Below are positions 7,858-16,572 of a stretch of DNA of 46,565 nt, piece by piece. The stretch is taken from assembly GCA_024401275.1 (NCBI GenBank), contig JAKSLJ010000029.1:1-46565 (forward strand). The letters run 5' to 3'. The translations under genes and the position numbers were made by a program. Every line of letters starts with the position of its first letter. Position 1 is the first letter of the stretch. This stretch comes from Bacteroidaceae bacterium (GTDB taxonomy: Bacteria; Bacteroidota; Bacteroidia; Bacteroidales; Bacteroidaceae). The notes beneath the pieces are model-generated. The model was not told where the DNA came from and searched no databases. It was given only the letters and a program-made list of their open reading frames with translations.

Positions 7858-10800
7858 TTTATGTGTAGGGCATCCTTAAAGAGCTTGATGTCATTGGCAG
7901 ACTTTACCTTCTGTCCGAGACCGCCGCCCTGTTTGCGGAACTTATTGAATTTCGCCAGGAGTTCTTCCGGCACAATCTCGCAAAGGCAGAATTCGTTGAA
8001 TTTAGTCTCAGGGATAGTCATTCCCGGGTCGTTCATGTCGCCGTCGTGGTGCAGTTCTATAAGCTGCTGTATGTCGTCTATTCGTACGCAGAGCTCGTTG
8101 TGGGTGTTCTTCCACGCTGTGAGAACTCCGTCGTTTCGCTTTGCTGGAGCCGCGAAGATGGCGCGCTCGTGTCCGTTTCTAGGCAGTTTCTTGTTCAGGT
8201 CGTACATCATGAGCTTGTTCATTTCTACGATAAGCACATTGCCCGCCTCTTTGCCATAGCCAAGAACCAGATAGCCGTCAGTCTCGTCCTCGTGTATTGC
8301 AAGCGACAGGTGAGTGTCCTCGTAAGTCGGCTCGTCAGTAAGCTTATATTGTTCTTTCGGCAGGAAGTGCAGGAATCGTGGCGATGCAACAAAGTCCGCC
8401 TCGTAGTCGTAGAGCGTGTTGTTGCGCCATTTGCTTGTCGCTATCTCGTAGTAAGCCTTCTCTGCGATAGCCGGCTTTTCCTCCGTTTCCTCTTGCTCCA
8501 CAGCCACTTCCTCCACGATATCGTTCTTGTGCTTCTCCATGTATTTGTCGTAAGCGCGCTGGTGCATGAATCTGAAGCTCTCCAAGTCTTCCTCTGGCAG
8601 TCGGCGTTTCTCCGTGTCCTGTCTGATCCATACGGCACCTTTGTAGCGTATCAGTTCCGGCGCTGGTTTTACATGAACCACATACACCTTATAGCCTTCG
8701 TCTTCCTCCCATACCGAGTTCAGTGTACATTGGTTGGCTATCGTTCCCAGTTCGCGGTTTATCAGATTGTGTACATATCTGCCGTAACCGTCTTCGTTTC
8801 TGAGCAGATATTTCATGTCATTCTGCACACCGGTAGCCACACCGAGGTCAGACACACCGAGATAAAGCGTGCCGCCCTCGTCGCTGTTTAGGAATCCGCA
8901 GACCACCTTCATGATTTCAGCACCCTGCAGATTGGTTTCCGGCTGCATGTTATTGTCTGCCGGATAAACAATGGAAGTCTTGAACTCAACCGTTTGCGAT
9001 TCTATGCCGTAGTTCTTTCTTTCTGCGATGTAAGCTTTCACGCCGAGCTCTTCGTTGATAGTGTCCACGAGCTGTCGCTTCACGTTCGGCAGACCGAATC
9101 GCGAAGTGAGCAGAACGGAAATCGCCAGGTCGGCAGCATCGCGTATAGCCTCATTGTGTGTAGTGGAGCGAATCTGCAGCAGATTGTCTATGCCAGTGTC
9201 GTTCTTCAGTGAGTCCAGGATGCGGAACTTTGTTATGGCCTCGTTTATCATGTAGTCCGACTGAATGAGCTCATTGTCAGCCGTGTTTATGAACTCCGTG
9301 AGTTTCTCCTCGTCCACCTTGCCGCTCTTCTCGTAGTCGTAGAACATCTTCAGGATAGACTTTCTCTGCTCGTAGTATTCCATTTCGTCCTCATTGTTGA
9401 GCATCTTCGAGAGAATGCCCGCTATGGAAAGGTAAGCGTAAGTCTCCTCGCGGCTCTTTGAGAGTACGGATTGGCGGTCGAGTATGCCGATTATTTCCTC
9501 CACATATTCCGCAGACATCAGTTCGTCTGGCAGAGCATCCTCGTCAACATCGTCAAACTCGCTGCTGTCGTATCTCACATTGAGCATCAGTTCCTTAAGC
9601 GCTTCCAGAGAGTCGAAGTGTGCGCGGCTTGAGTCGCGGTATTTGCAGATGAATTGTCCCGTGTTCGTTCTGTCTATGATGGTCGCTTCCACATAGTCGC
9701 CAGCCTTCAGGAAAGGCGCATTGTTCACCGACATGCGGCACGACAAACCGCAGTCGGCAATGCCCACATAGTATCTATCGTGATATTCCTCGCCGGAAAC
9801 ATCTTTTATGTACATGGTAATCGAGCTGCCAAGTCCCCAGCCGTCGGAGTCTTCAAAGAAGAATTTCTTTATTTCCTCGAGCATGGAGAAGCGGTAGAGT
9901 CCCTCCTCGTCAGGTCCATCCATAACCCTGGCAGGCAAGTACATCGGCGCTCCGTTTTCGTCCATGAAGCAGCTCATGAGGTCGTCCGTGCGGTAGATGT
10001 TGTACTTTATTATTTCCTTCAGGCTGAGCCATCCTTCGCCCTCCACATGCTCATCTTGCAGACGGCAGTAGAAAGCGCTTTTGTCATCGTTGGCATAGAG
10101 CACTTTCACTGCATATCCCGACTTGTTCCTTTCCGGCTCCACCTTTATTATAGAATTCCTCTGGTCCTTTACGGTGTCGAGGCTTCGCTCTATTTCGCGC
10201 CAGAACATGGCGTGCTTGTTTATGTCCTTCTGCTTTTTGATTTTCGTTATTGGCTTGCTGTCGGTCAGTACGCTGAGGTTGTCCCAGCTGATGAACTTCT
10301 CCGGCAGACTGTTCACGAGCTTCTTCGTGAGTCGGTTTTCCGGTCTTATGCTGATGCCTTGCGGACGAACCAGCAGCGAGATGTTGTTGCCGTTGTATGC
10401 CTGCTCCTGTATTGACGGAAGGTTTTGCGCCTGCATCAGTTCGTCGCTTATCTGTAGGTACAGATGCTCCAGGTTGTTTATGTGGTGCCATTCATACTCC
10501 AGCTTTTCCTGGTAAGTGTGGAAAAGGCAGCGGTAGGAAGCACGCAGCAGTTCTTCCGAGTACATCCTCTTTATATATGACAGCATTTTGTAGAGCAGCG
10601 AGCGATTGTAGCGGCGATCCACATCGTCGTTCTCGTTTACCAGGAGCAGCTGTATGGCGATGGCTTTTATCAGTTTGCTGATGAGGGTGCCGTTGGAGTC
10701 GCGAGTGGCTTTTTTGCGATATGCGTTAATGAACATTTCGAGCATATCTACGAAAGCCGAGCGGAAAGGCTCTGCCTGCCAGTTGTCTTTCGTTCCGCCA

Positions 10801-11756
10801 AGGATGATTTGGAATATGCTCTCCATCTTTTCCGCCATGAGTTCTTCCTTCTGGTTGAAGATGCAGAGAATGGTTCGCAGTTTGCGCTCCGGCTGATAGA
10901 GATATTCCGACTCTTCCAGGTTCTGCAACTGCTCGGCTATGTAGTCGTTCTCCGTATTGTTGTTCAGATGGCTGAAGGCAAGCTCGTAGTCCTCCGTCTT
11001 GCGCAGAACAGCCGACAGCCTCTTCTGCCAGTCTTCGCGGTTTGTCTTTGCCAGGTTCTTCAGGTAGTTCGACTTTTCGAGCAGATAAAGGCAGATGTTC
11101 TTGAACACCGGCAGATAGATGTCGCAGTCGCTCTCTTCCGACCACAGCACCAGGTTGTCTATACATTCCACAAAGCTCAGCATCCATGCCTCGTCCTGTG
11201 AGTTGTATAGGTTCTTTGTCTCGTAGAGTGTGTCGTCGGTGTTTATGAGGTTTGAGATTTTTTCTTGCAGTTCCTCGCTCAGTTCGCATTGCTTGAATAG
11301 GGTTTCAAAACTGAAAAACAAGCTGTTGGCTATCTGTCTCTGCTGCTTTTCTTCCAGCTTCAGAAACATGTGGTAGCCATTCTTTATGCTTTTTACGCTA
11401 CATTTTACATGCTGTCCGATGAAAGGGTCGCTATCGTAGTCCGTCATCCAGAATCTCAGACCGTTCGTGTCGCTGACGATGTAGTTCGAGTTTTGTATTC
11501 CGACCACTTGAAACGGATAGGTTTCTCCCACCTTATATAAATGGTTCACTATAGGCACTAAGTCTTGCGTCAGCGTTATGTTTCCGTTTCCGTCGTCCTT
11601 TGCCATGCACTTTATTTCCGTTTCGTGGGTAGGCGACTTTGCTTGGAAATTAAACATTTTGACGTAAAATTCACGCCCCATATAGTTTACTGTGTAATAA
11701 CTTCGTGAGTTGTCCCTTCTCGTTCCAACTACTTTCAGTGTTACTTTTTGTTCCAT
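7842..11756 (-). CDS. Large protein with AlbA_2/Schlafen-type putative nucleic-acid-binding domain
   Basis: A 1304-residue cytoplasmic protein (no signal peptide or membrane segments). The best recognisable part is at about residues 915-1070: ESQTVEFKTSIVYPADN, then VCGFLNSDEGGTLYLGVSD, GVQNDMKYLL and a VWIRQDTEKRRLPEEDL end. This is the pattern of the AlbA_2 (divergent AAA_4) domain found in Schlafen-like and some defence proteins. The N-terminal 150 residues look like repeated small beta-barrel (OB/S1/cold-shock-like) segments, for example VGETYPFQVVGIQNSNYIVSD. The middle is mostly helical. Base composition resembles its neighbours. The function is unknown; RNA binding or stress defence are possible. 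Confidence 0.72.
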   Translation of the reverse strand: MEQKVTLKVVGTRRDNSRSYYTVNYMGREFYVKMFNFQAKSPTHETEIKCMAKDDGNGNITLTQDLVPIVNHLYKVGETYPFQVVGIQNSNYIVSDTNGLRFWMTDYDSDPFIGQHVKCSVKSIKNGYHMFLKLEEKQQRQIANSLFFSFETLFKQCELSEELQEKISNLINTDDTLYETKNLYNSQDEAWMLSFVECIDNLVLWSEESDCDIYLPVFKNICLYLLEKSNYLKNLAKTNREDWQKRLSAVLRKTEDYELAFSHLNNNTENDYIAEQLQNLEESEYLYQPERKLRTILCIFNQKEELMAEKMESIFQIILGGTKDNWQAEPFRSAFVDMLEMFINAYRKKATRDSNGTLISKLIKAIAIQLLLVNENDDVDRRYNRSLLYKMLSYIKRMYSEELLRASYRCLFHTYQEKLEYEWHHINNLEHLYLQISDELMQAQNLPSIQEQAYNGNNISLLVRPQGISIRPENRLTKKLVNSLPEKFISWDNLSVLTDSKPITKIKKQKDINKHAMFWREIERSLDTVKDQRNSIIKVEPERNKSGYAVKVLYANDDKSAFYCRLQDEHVEGEGWLSLKEIIKYNIYRTDDLMSCFMDENGAPMYLPARVMDGPDEEGLYRFSMLEEIKKFFFEDSDGWGLGSSITMYIKDVSGEEYHDRYYVGIADCGLSCRMSVNNAPFLKAGDYVEATIIDRTNTGQFICKYRDSSRAHFDSLEALKELMLNVRYDSSEFDDVDEDALPDELMSAEYVEEIIGILDRQSVLSKSREETYAYLSIAGILSKMLNNEDEMEYYEQRKSILKMFYDYEKSGKVDEEKLTEFINTADNELIQSDYMINEAITKFRILDSLKNDTGIDNLLQIRSTTHNEAIRDAADLAISVLLTSRFGLPNVKRQLVDTINEELGVKAYIAERKNYGIESQTVEFKTSIVYPADNNMQPETNLQGAEIMKVVCGFLNSDEGGTLYLGVSDLGVATGVQNDMKYLLRNEDGYGRYVHNLINRELGTIANQCTLNSVWEEDEGYKVYVVHVKPAPELIRYKGAVWIRQDTEKRRLPEEDLESFRFMHQRAYDKYMEKHKNDIVEEVAVEQEETEEKPAIAEKAYYEIATSKWRNNTLYDYEADFVASPRFLHFLPKEQYKLTDEPTYEDTHLSLAIHEDETDGYLVLGYGKEAGNVLIVEMNKLMMYDLNKKLPRNGHERAIFAAPAKRNDGVLTAWKNTHNELCVRIDDIQQLIELHHDGDMNDPGMTIPETKFNEFCLCEIVPEELLAKFNKFRKQGGGLGQKVKSANDIKLFKDALHINVTEL

Positions 11757-11810
11757 AATAAAATTGATTTTTTGCTGGGAATTTGCTCCCGTGGTTAGTT
11801 AAATTTCGTG

Positions 11811-11842
11811 CAAAGTTAGTCATTTCTTTCCATATATTCAAA
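11811..11842 (-). promoter_or_regulatory. Promoter for the 1304-aa AlbA_2 gene
   Basis: On the minus strand, TTTG (11842-11839), 20 nt, then TAACTTTG (11818-11811). The predicted start is about 50 nt before the ATG at 11756. Confidence 0.75.
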
Positions 11843-11925
11843 ACTGGCACTTGATTTTTCGTTTTTTTTAACATGTTAAAGCCATATATGTTACTGTTTT
11901 TCCGTTTCTAAATGAAAAGAAATAG

Positions 11926-12012
11926 TATCTTTGCAGCAAAAATTAAGGTATATATATACAATACTCAATTCTCAATTATCCATTCTCAATTTCTCAATTC
12001 TCAATTATCAAT
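11926..12012 (+). promoter_or_regulatory. Promoter -7 box and heptad-repeat leader of the ABC-F gene
   Basis: TATCTTTG at 11926-11933 is a -7 element; the -33 box is not clear. The leader that follows (about 11959-12008) consists of 7-bp words of the type CAATTCT / CAATTAT repeated seven or eight times, ending just before the ATG at 12024. No classical Shine-Dalgarno is visible. Confidence 0.6.
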
Positions 12013-12023
12013 AAAAAAAATAG

Positions 12024-13658
12024 ATGGTTTCAGTAGATGCTCTGACCGTCGAATTCGGCGGCACAACACTTTTCAAGGACATTTCGTTCGTCATAAATCC
12101 GAAAGACCGCATAGCGCTTATGGGCAAGAACGGCGCGGGCAAGTCAACCCTGCTCAAGATTCTTGCCGGAGTGCGAAATGCCACTCGCGGCAGTGTGTCG
12201 GCACCGAAGGACTGCACTATCTGCTATCTCCCGCAGCACCTCATGACCGAAGACGGCAACACCGTTTGGGACGAGGCTCTCAAGGCTTTCGCCCACATCA
12301 ACGCCATGGAGGAGGAGATAAACAGCATCAACGAGCAGCTTACCACTCGCACCGACTATGAGAGCGACGAGTATATGGCACTCATTGAGAAGGTCAGCAT
12401 GATGAGCGAGAAGTTCTACGCCATCGACCGCACCCATTTCGAGGAAGATGTTGAGAAGGCACTGCTCGGTCTCGGTTTCGAACGCACTGATTTCCAGCGC
12501 CAGACAGCGGAATTTTCTGGCGGTTGGCGTATGCGTATAGAGCTGGCGAAACTCCTTCTCCAGAAGCCCGATGTGCTGCTCCTCGATGAGCCAACGAACC
12601 ATCTCGACATCGAGTCTATCGGATGGCTTGAGCAGTTCCTTATGGACTCCCAGATGGCAGTTGTAGTCATAAGCCACGACCGCCGTTTCATCGACAATAT
12701 CACTACCCGAACCATCGAGGTTACGCTCGGCAGAATCTACGACTACAAGGCAACCTACAGCCACTATCTCGAACTCCGCAAGGAGCGTCGCGCACAGCAG
12801 CAGAAGCAGTACGACGACCAGCAGAAGCTCATTGCTGAGGCTAAGGAGTTCATCGAGCGCTTCAAGGGCACATATTCCAAGACCTTCCAGGTGCAGAGCA
12901 AGGTGAAATGGCTTGAGAAATTCGAACTTGTAGAGGTTGACGAGGAAGATACATCGGCTCTCCGACTGAAGTTCCCGCCGTCACCACGAAGCGGCAATTA
13001 TCCTGTCATCTGCGATGGGGTAGGGAAGTCCTACGACGGCAAGACCGTCTTCTCCGGCTGCTCGTTCACCATTGAGCGTGGCGAGAAGGTGGCGTTCGTG
13101 GGAAGGAATGGCGAGGGTAAATCTACTCTCGTGAAGTGCATCATGCAGGAGATAGAGCATGACGGCACGCTCACCATCGGTCATAATGTGCAGATAGGCT
13201 ATTTTGCCCAGAACTCCGCTTCGCTCCTCGACGAGAACAAGACCATCTACGAGACCATTGACGATATTGCTGTCGGCGATATGCGCTTGAAGATTCGCGA
13301 CCTTCTCGGCGCCTTCATGTTCGGTGGCGAGGAGAGTCAGAAGAAGGTTAAGGTGCTCAGTGGTGGCGAGCGCGTGCGACTCTGCATGATAAAGCTGCTG
13401 CTCGAGCCGGTCAATCTCCTCATCCTCGACGAGCCGACAAACCACCTCGATCTCAAGACAAAAGACATCCTCAAGCAAGCCCTCCGCGACTTCGACGGCA
13501 CCCTCATCTGCGTCTCTCACGACCGCGACTTCCTCAGCGGACTCACCACGAAGACCTACGAGTTTGGCGGTGGCAGGGTGAAGGAGCACCTCTGCGGCGT
13601 CGATGAGTTCCTTGAGCAGAAGAAGATGGACACTCTTGCCGAGCTTGAAAGGAAGTAA
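12024..13658 (+). CDS. ABC-F family ATPase (ribosome-associated, not a transporter)
   Basis: A 544-residue protein with two ABC ATPase domains and no membrane segment, the ABC-F architecture. Domain 1 has Walker A GKNGAGKST (34-42), signature FSGGWRMR and LLLDEPTNHLD. A charged helical linker follows (about 240-310, rich in Lys, Glu and Gln). Domain 2 has GRNGEGKST, LSGGERVR and LLILDEPTNHLD. ABC-F proteins act on the ribosomal E site in translation control or in antibiotic protection. The length and the absence of an extended tail suggest a housekeeping Uup/EttA/YbiT-like member rather than a resistance factor, but this is inference. Confidence 0.92.
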   Translation: MVSVDALTVEFGGTTLFKDISFVINPKDRIALMGKNGAGKSTLLKILAGVRNATRGSVSAPKDCTICYLPQHLMTEDGNTVWDEALKAFAHINAMEEEINSINEQLTTRTDYESDEYMALIEKVSMMSEKFYAIDRTHFEEDVEKALLGLGFERTDFQRQTAEFSGGWRMRIELAKLLLQKPDVLLLDEPTNHLDIESIGWLEQFLMDSQMAVVVISHDRRFIDNITTRTIEVTLGRIYDYKATYSHYLELRKERRAQQQKQYDDQQKLIAEAKEFIERFKGTYSKTFQVQSKVKWLEKFELVEVDEEDTSALRLKFPPSPRSGNYPVICDGVGKSYDGKTVFSGCSFTIERGEKVAFVGRNGEGKSTLVKCIMQEIEHDGTLTIGHNVQIGYFAQNSASLLDENKTIYETIDDIAVGDMRLKIRDLLGAFMFGGEESQKKVKVLSGGERVRLCMIKLLLEPVNLLILDEPTNHLDLKTKDILKQALRDFDGTLICVSHDRDFLSGLTTKTYEFGGGRVKEHLCGVDEFLEQKKMDTLAELERK

Positions 13659-13761
13659 GCCATTCTGTTGCAACAGCACAGCTCCAAGATTATATGTAGT
13701 TCAAAGAAACTGGATAAGAAATAAAAGAAACTTACTGAGCGACGAACCCTGCATTATAGCC

Positions 13762-13778
13762 GCCCCTTATCAAGGGGC
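13762..13778 (+). terminator. GC-rich hairpin after the ABC-F gene
   Basis: GCCCCTT/AAGGGGC with a 3-nt loop, about 100 nt after the ABC-F stop. The downstream T-tract is weak, so termination is only possible. The rest of 13659-13840 is AT-rich leader with repeated ATCTTTA words just before the next ATG. Confidence 0.4.
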
Positions 13779-13840
13779 TCTAAATCTTTGAGCAAAACAA
13801 AAGAAATCTTTAATCTTTAATTTTTAATATCAAATATAAG

Positions 13841-14830
13841 ATGCGCTTTTTTGAATCAATAAAAGAAACCGTAAGCAACAGTTTCAATTTCGACGGCCGT
13901 GCTGAAGCAGGCGAGAAAGGCAACTGGATAAAGTTTTCCGTTGCGTTGGCAGTAGTTGTAACACTCTTGGCAGTGTTCCTCATCTTCCCGTTCATCAAGA
14001 AGAACCTGCCCGAAGATGCACCCGTCAATCCGCTTTACATCTACTCCCTTCCGTTCGTCATCTATGTCCTCTTTGAAGTCGTCGTAACCATCGGACTCGT
14101 AGTGCGCACAAGCAACAATAAGCTTGCCGAAGACGAGGATAATCCGAATAGCATGGCGTTCACCATCGCTTCCATGTTCGTCTCTCTGCTGCTCTTTGTG
14201 GCCATCTGCTTCTCATGCTATATTTACGCCACAACATTCAATAATGTCAGCGAGCAGATTACCAAGCAGACCATCGAGAAGGTTGACCTCGGACTCTCCG
14301 TTTATTGGGGCAATAAGAACATCGGAGCTAAGACTGAGGCTGAGCCTGGCGACAAGTTCGCGTGGGGAGAGATAAAGACCAAGGAGGAATTCTACTACGA
14401 CGAGTGCGAGACTACCGAAGACAGCATCGCCGACTTGAAGAAGGATGGCTATGTTGACGATCGCGGTGTGCTTACTGCCGCTCACGATGCTGCCACAGTC
14501 AACACCAACGAGGGCGAAGGCTGGCGCACACCAACCGCTGCCGAGCTCAAGGAACTTCTTGAAAAGTGTACATGGAAGGCGGAGTACATCCACGATGTCA
14601 AGGGCTATCGCATCACAGGTCCTAATGGCAATAGCATCTTCCTCCCTGTCTGCGCACAGCATAAGCACATGCACAATGGCGACTGGAACTACGGCCACTA
14701 CTGGTCGTCAACGGCTTACAACGACGAATATACTTCCTCTGCCCTCTACTTCGACTTCACTGACGACTCCATCGCCAGCCGCGTTCATCGCGACTACGGC
14801 CTAAGCATCCGCCCTGTAAGCAACAAGTAG
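13841..14830 (+). CDS. Membrane protein with C-terminal FISUMP-like domain
   Basis: A 329-residue protein. There are three likely transmembrane helices, at about residues 32-52, 62-88 and 105-128. The C-terminal part (about 148-329) begins VDLGLSVYWGNKNIGA and contains GEGWRTPTAAELKELLEKC, then YWSSTAYND and ends YGLSIRPVS. This layout is widespread in Bacteroidota and Fibrobacter ('major paralogous domain', FISUMP) and usually lies on the outer face. Combining it with a multi-helix anchor is less usual. No enzymatic motif is visible. The last 30 bp overlap the 3' end of the convergent threonine aldolase gene. Confidence 0.75.
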   Translation: MRFFESIKETVSNSFNFDGRAEAGEKGNWIKFSVALAVVVTLLAVFLIFPFIKKNLPEDAPVNPLYIYSLPFVIYVLFEVVVTIGLVVRTSNNKLAEDEDNPNSMAFTIASMFVSLLLFVAICFSCYIYATTFNNVSEQITKQTIEKVDLGLSVYWGNKNIGAKTEAEPGDKFAWGEIKTKEEFYYDECETTEDSIADLKKDGYVDDRGVLTAAHDAATVNTNEGEGWRTPTAAELKELLEKCTWKAEYIHDVKGYRITGPNGNSIFLPVCAQHKHMHNGDWNYGHYWSSTAYNDEYTSSALYFDFTDDSIASRVHRDYGLSIRPVSNK

Positions 14831-15838
14831 CCTCTCCACATCCTCTTCCTTCGTCGCCCACGAGCAGACGAATCGCACTATGCTCTCCGTTTCGCCGCGA
14901 GGTCCCCAGAACTCGAATGTCGCCACCTTGAGCAGATTGTCGATAACCTCGTTAGGCAACTTGAAGAACTGCTGGTTCGTAGGCGAACAGATATATGGCG
15001 CGTAGCCTTTTGCGGCAAATCCGTCGCGAAGGGCTACAGCCAGCTTTACCGCATGCGCAGCAGCTCTGGTGTAGAGGTTGTCAGTGAAGAGAGCCTCAAA
15101 CTGCACACCCAGCAGTCTGCCCTTTGCCAGCAGACCACCGTGCATCTTCACCATCGTAGTGAAGTTCTTGAAGCGAGCCTTGTTCGTTATCACCACAGCC
15201 TCACCGAACAGCGCACCCTGCTTAGTGCCGCCGATGTAGAAAGCGTCAGCCAGTCGGGCTATGTCGGCAAGGGTAACATCATTCCCTTCAGCCACAAGAC
15301 CGTAGCCCAGTCGTGCGCCGTCAATGTATAGCGCCTTGTCCCATTTGTGGCACGCAGCACTGAGCTGCTCCAGTTCCTTCAGAGAGTATAATGTGCCGTA
15401 TTCCGTAGGAAAAGAGATGTACAGCGCACCCGGAGCCACCATGTGCTCGTAGGTCTCGTCGGCATAGAACGACGAAAGATACTGCTCCACGTCTGCCGCC
15501 TTCACCTTTCCTTCGTACGATGGCAGGGCGAGCACCTTATGTCCCGCGTTCTCGATGGCGCCGCTCTCATGCACATTGATATGTCCAGTCTCAGCCGCCA
15601 TCACGCCCTCAAAGCGGTCGAGTAGGGTGTCTATGACCGTCTTGTTCGTCTGGGTACCACCAACGAGAAAGTGTACCTGCGCATCGGGAGCATCGCAAGC
15701 CTGGCGTATAAGTTCCTTGGCATGAGCCGTGTGATCGTCGAAGCCATAGCCTACGGTCTCCTCCATATTCGTTTCCGTCAGTTTTTGGATAATCTCTGGC
15801 AGAGCACCTGCCATATAGTCGCTGTCAAAGTGTAGCAT
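14801..15838 (-). CDS. ltaE: Low-specificity L-threonine aldolase
   Basis: A 345-residue PLP enzyme starting MLHFDSDYMAGALPEII. The motifs are GYGFDDHTAHAKELI, FLVGGTQTNKTVID, AAETGHINVHESGAIE, YIDGARLGYGL and the cofactor lysine in YIGGTKQGALFGEAVV. Threonine aldolases split L-threonine or allo-threonine to glycine and acetaldehyde. The open frame runs upstream to 16078, but that extension passes through the tRNA-Cys gene; the ATG at 15838 begins the conserved enzyme and is chosen. The gene is 106 nt downstream of tRNA-Cys on the same strand, separated by a terminator-like hairpin. Its promoter is not evident. Confidence 0.92.
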   Translation of the reverse strand: MLHFDSDYMAGALPEIIQKLTETNMEETVGYGFDDHTAHAKELIRQACDAPDAQVHFLVGGTQTNKTVIDTLLDRFEGVMAAETGHINVHESGAIENAGHKVLALPSYEGKVKAADVEQYLSSFYADETYEHMVAPGALYISFPTEYGTLYSLKELEQLSAACHKWDKALYIDGARLGYGLVAEGNDVTLADIARLADAFYIGGTKQGALFGEAVVITNKARFKNFTTMVKMHGGLLAKGRLLGVQFEALFTDNLYTRAAAHAVKLAVALRDGFAAKGYAPYICSPTNQQFFKLPNEVIDNLLKVATFEFWGPRGETESIVRFVCSWATKEEDVERLLVAYRADA

Positions 15839-15865
15839 AGGTTTGTTCGGGTTTGGGGTTATTGA

Positions 15866-15896
15866 TGTAGGGCGAAGATTTAATGTCCGCCCTACA
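15866..15896. repeat. Short TGTAGGGCG foldback repeat
   Basis: TGTAGGGCG and its reverse complement CGCCCTACA enclose a 13-nt centre. It is a shortened version of the foldback at 40333-40406, and it lies between ltaE and tRNA-Cys. Confidence 0.75.
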
Positions 15897-15905
15897 AAAA
15901 CAAAT

Positions 15906-15934
15906 CCCAAACACTTGAATTTCAAGTATTTGGG
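15906..15934 (-). terminator. Terminator of tRNA-Cys
   Basis: A 12-bp stem (CCCAAATACTTG with one mismatch to CAAGTGTTTGGG) and 5-nt loop, followed on the minus strand by ATTTGTTTTTG. It lies 10 nt beyond the tRNA 3' end. Confidence 0.8.
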
Positions 15935-15943
15935 AGAATTTGT

Positions 15944-16018
15944 TGGAGGTGCGTTGCGGAGTCGAACCGCACTAACTGGTTTTGCAGACCAGGGACTAAA
16001 CCGCTCATCCAACGCACC
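15944..16018 (-). tRNA. tRNA-Cys (GCA)
   Basis: A cloverleaf can be folded on the minus strand. The acceptor is GGTGCGT/ACGCACC with discriminator T and encoded CCA, and there is a short D stem. The anticodon stem is CTGGT/ACCAG with loop CTGCAAA, giving anticodon GCA. The T arm is TGCGG-TTCGACT-CCGCA. It stands alone, with its own promoter and terminator. Confidence 0.96.
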
Positions 16019-16025
16019 AACTTTC

Positions 16026-16047
16026 GTTTTTGCGGGTGCAAAGGTAC
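16026..16047 (-). promoter_or_regulatory. tRNA-Cys promoter region, identical over 22 bp to the CRISPR repeat
   Basis: The minus strand carries TACCTTTG (16046-16039) about 20 nt before the mature tRNA 5' end. The whole 22 bp from 16026 to 16047 is identical to positions 4-25 of the 47-bp CRISPR repeat (27073 onward). No exact TTTG lies 19 nt upstream of the -7 box. Confidence 0.8.
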
Positions 16048-16179
16048 TAATATTTTTGCAACTTATGCCGCCTTGCATTGAGTTATTTTCAAAAAGTCAT
16101 ACTTTTCTTGATGTATGATTGGCGCTAGACATTCAGTGTACCATGTACGGTAAAGCGAATACCATTAAGAGAAAAGTTG

Positions 16180-16440
16180 TTTGTTTGTTTGCGTTTTCCC
16201 ACAGATCTCTCAGATTTACACAGATAGAGTGGGGGCAAAAGCCTTCGGCGAACGTAAATTATCGCAAATGTCACGTAAATTATCGTAAATTAAAAAATAT
16301 AAATTATCGTAAATTTACGTTTTATTTACGGCAATTTGCGTTAAAATAAATATATAATTTCATGTAAATCGCGTTAAAATTAAAAATCTCATCTGTGGTT
16401 ATCAGTGAGATCTGTGGGAGCCCCCAAGCTTCTCGGATTT
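16180..16440 (-). repeat. Dispersed mosaic intergenic repeat (copy 1)
   Basis: Read on the minus strand, it contains in order GGCTTGGGGGCTCCCACAG, ACTGATAACCACAGATGAG, TTTTAACGCGATTTACATG, several near-repeats of the AATTTACGATAATTTACG type, TTCGCCGAAGGCTTTTGC, CTATCTGTGTAAATCTGAG and a (CAAA)3 block. The same modules occur in the same order at 31683-32008. No gene lies in 16048-16536. Confidence 0.85.
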
Positions 16441-16536
16441 TGGAGAGAGTGTGTGAGAAAAAAGTAGTTTTTCGTTCATTGTTTTGAGAAATAACAATTA
16501 AAAGAGGCTATTTGATGCGGATTTACATCATAAAAT

Positions 16537-16567
16537 TTTGTCGTTTGATGGAAAATGTTTAATTTTG
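16537..16567 (+). promoter_or_regulatory. Consensus promoter for the ncRNA
   Basis: TTTG (16537-16540), exactly 19 nt, then TAATTTTG (16560-16567). The predicted start is near 16573. No start codon with a sensible frame follows before the terminator. Confidence 0.85.
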
Positions 16568-16572
16568 CAGCA

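Noticed and set aside
8046-8891. A 281-codon frame antisense to the 1304-aa gene
   Set aside because: Shadow frame without signal, domain or promoter.
15839-16078. An 80-codon upstream extension of the threonine aldolase frame
   Set aside because: It runs through the tRNA-Cys gene and its promoter; the conserved enzyme starts at 15838.
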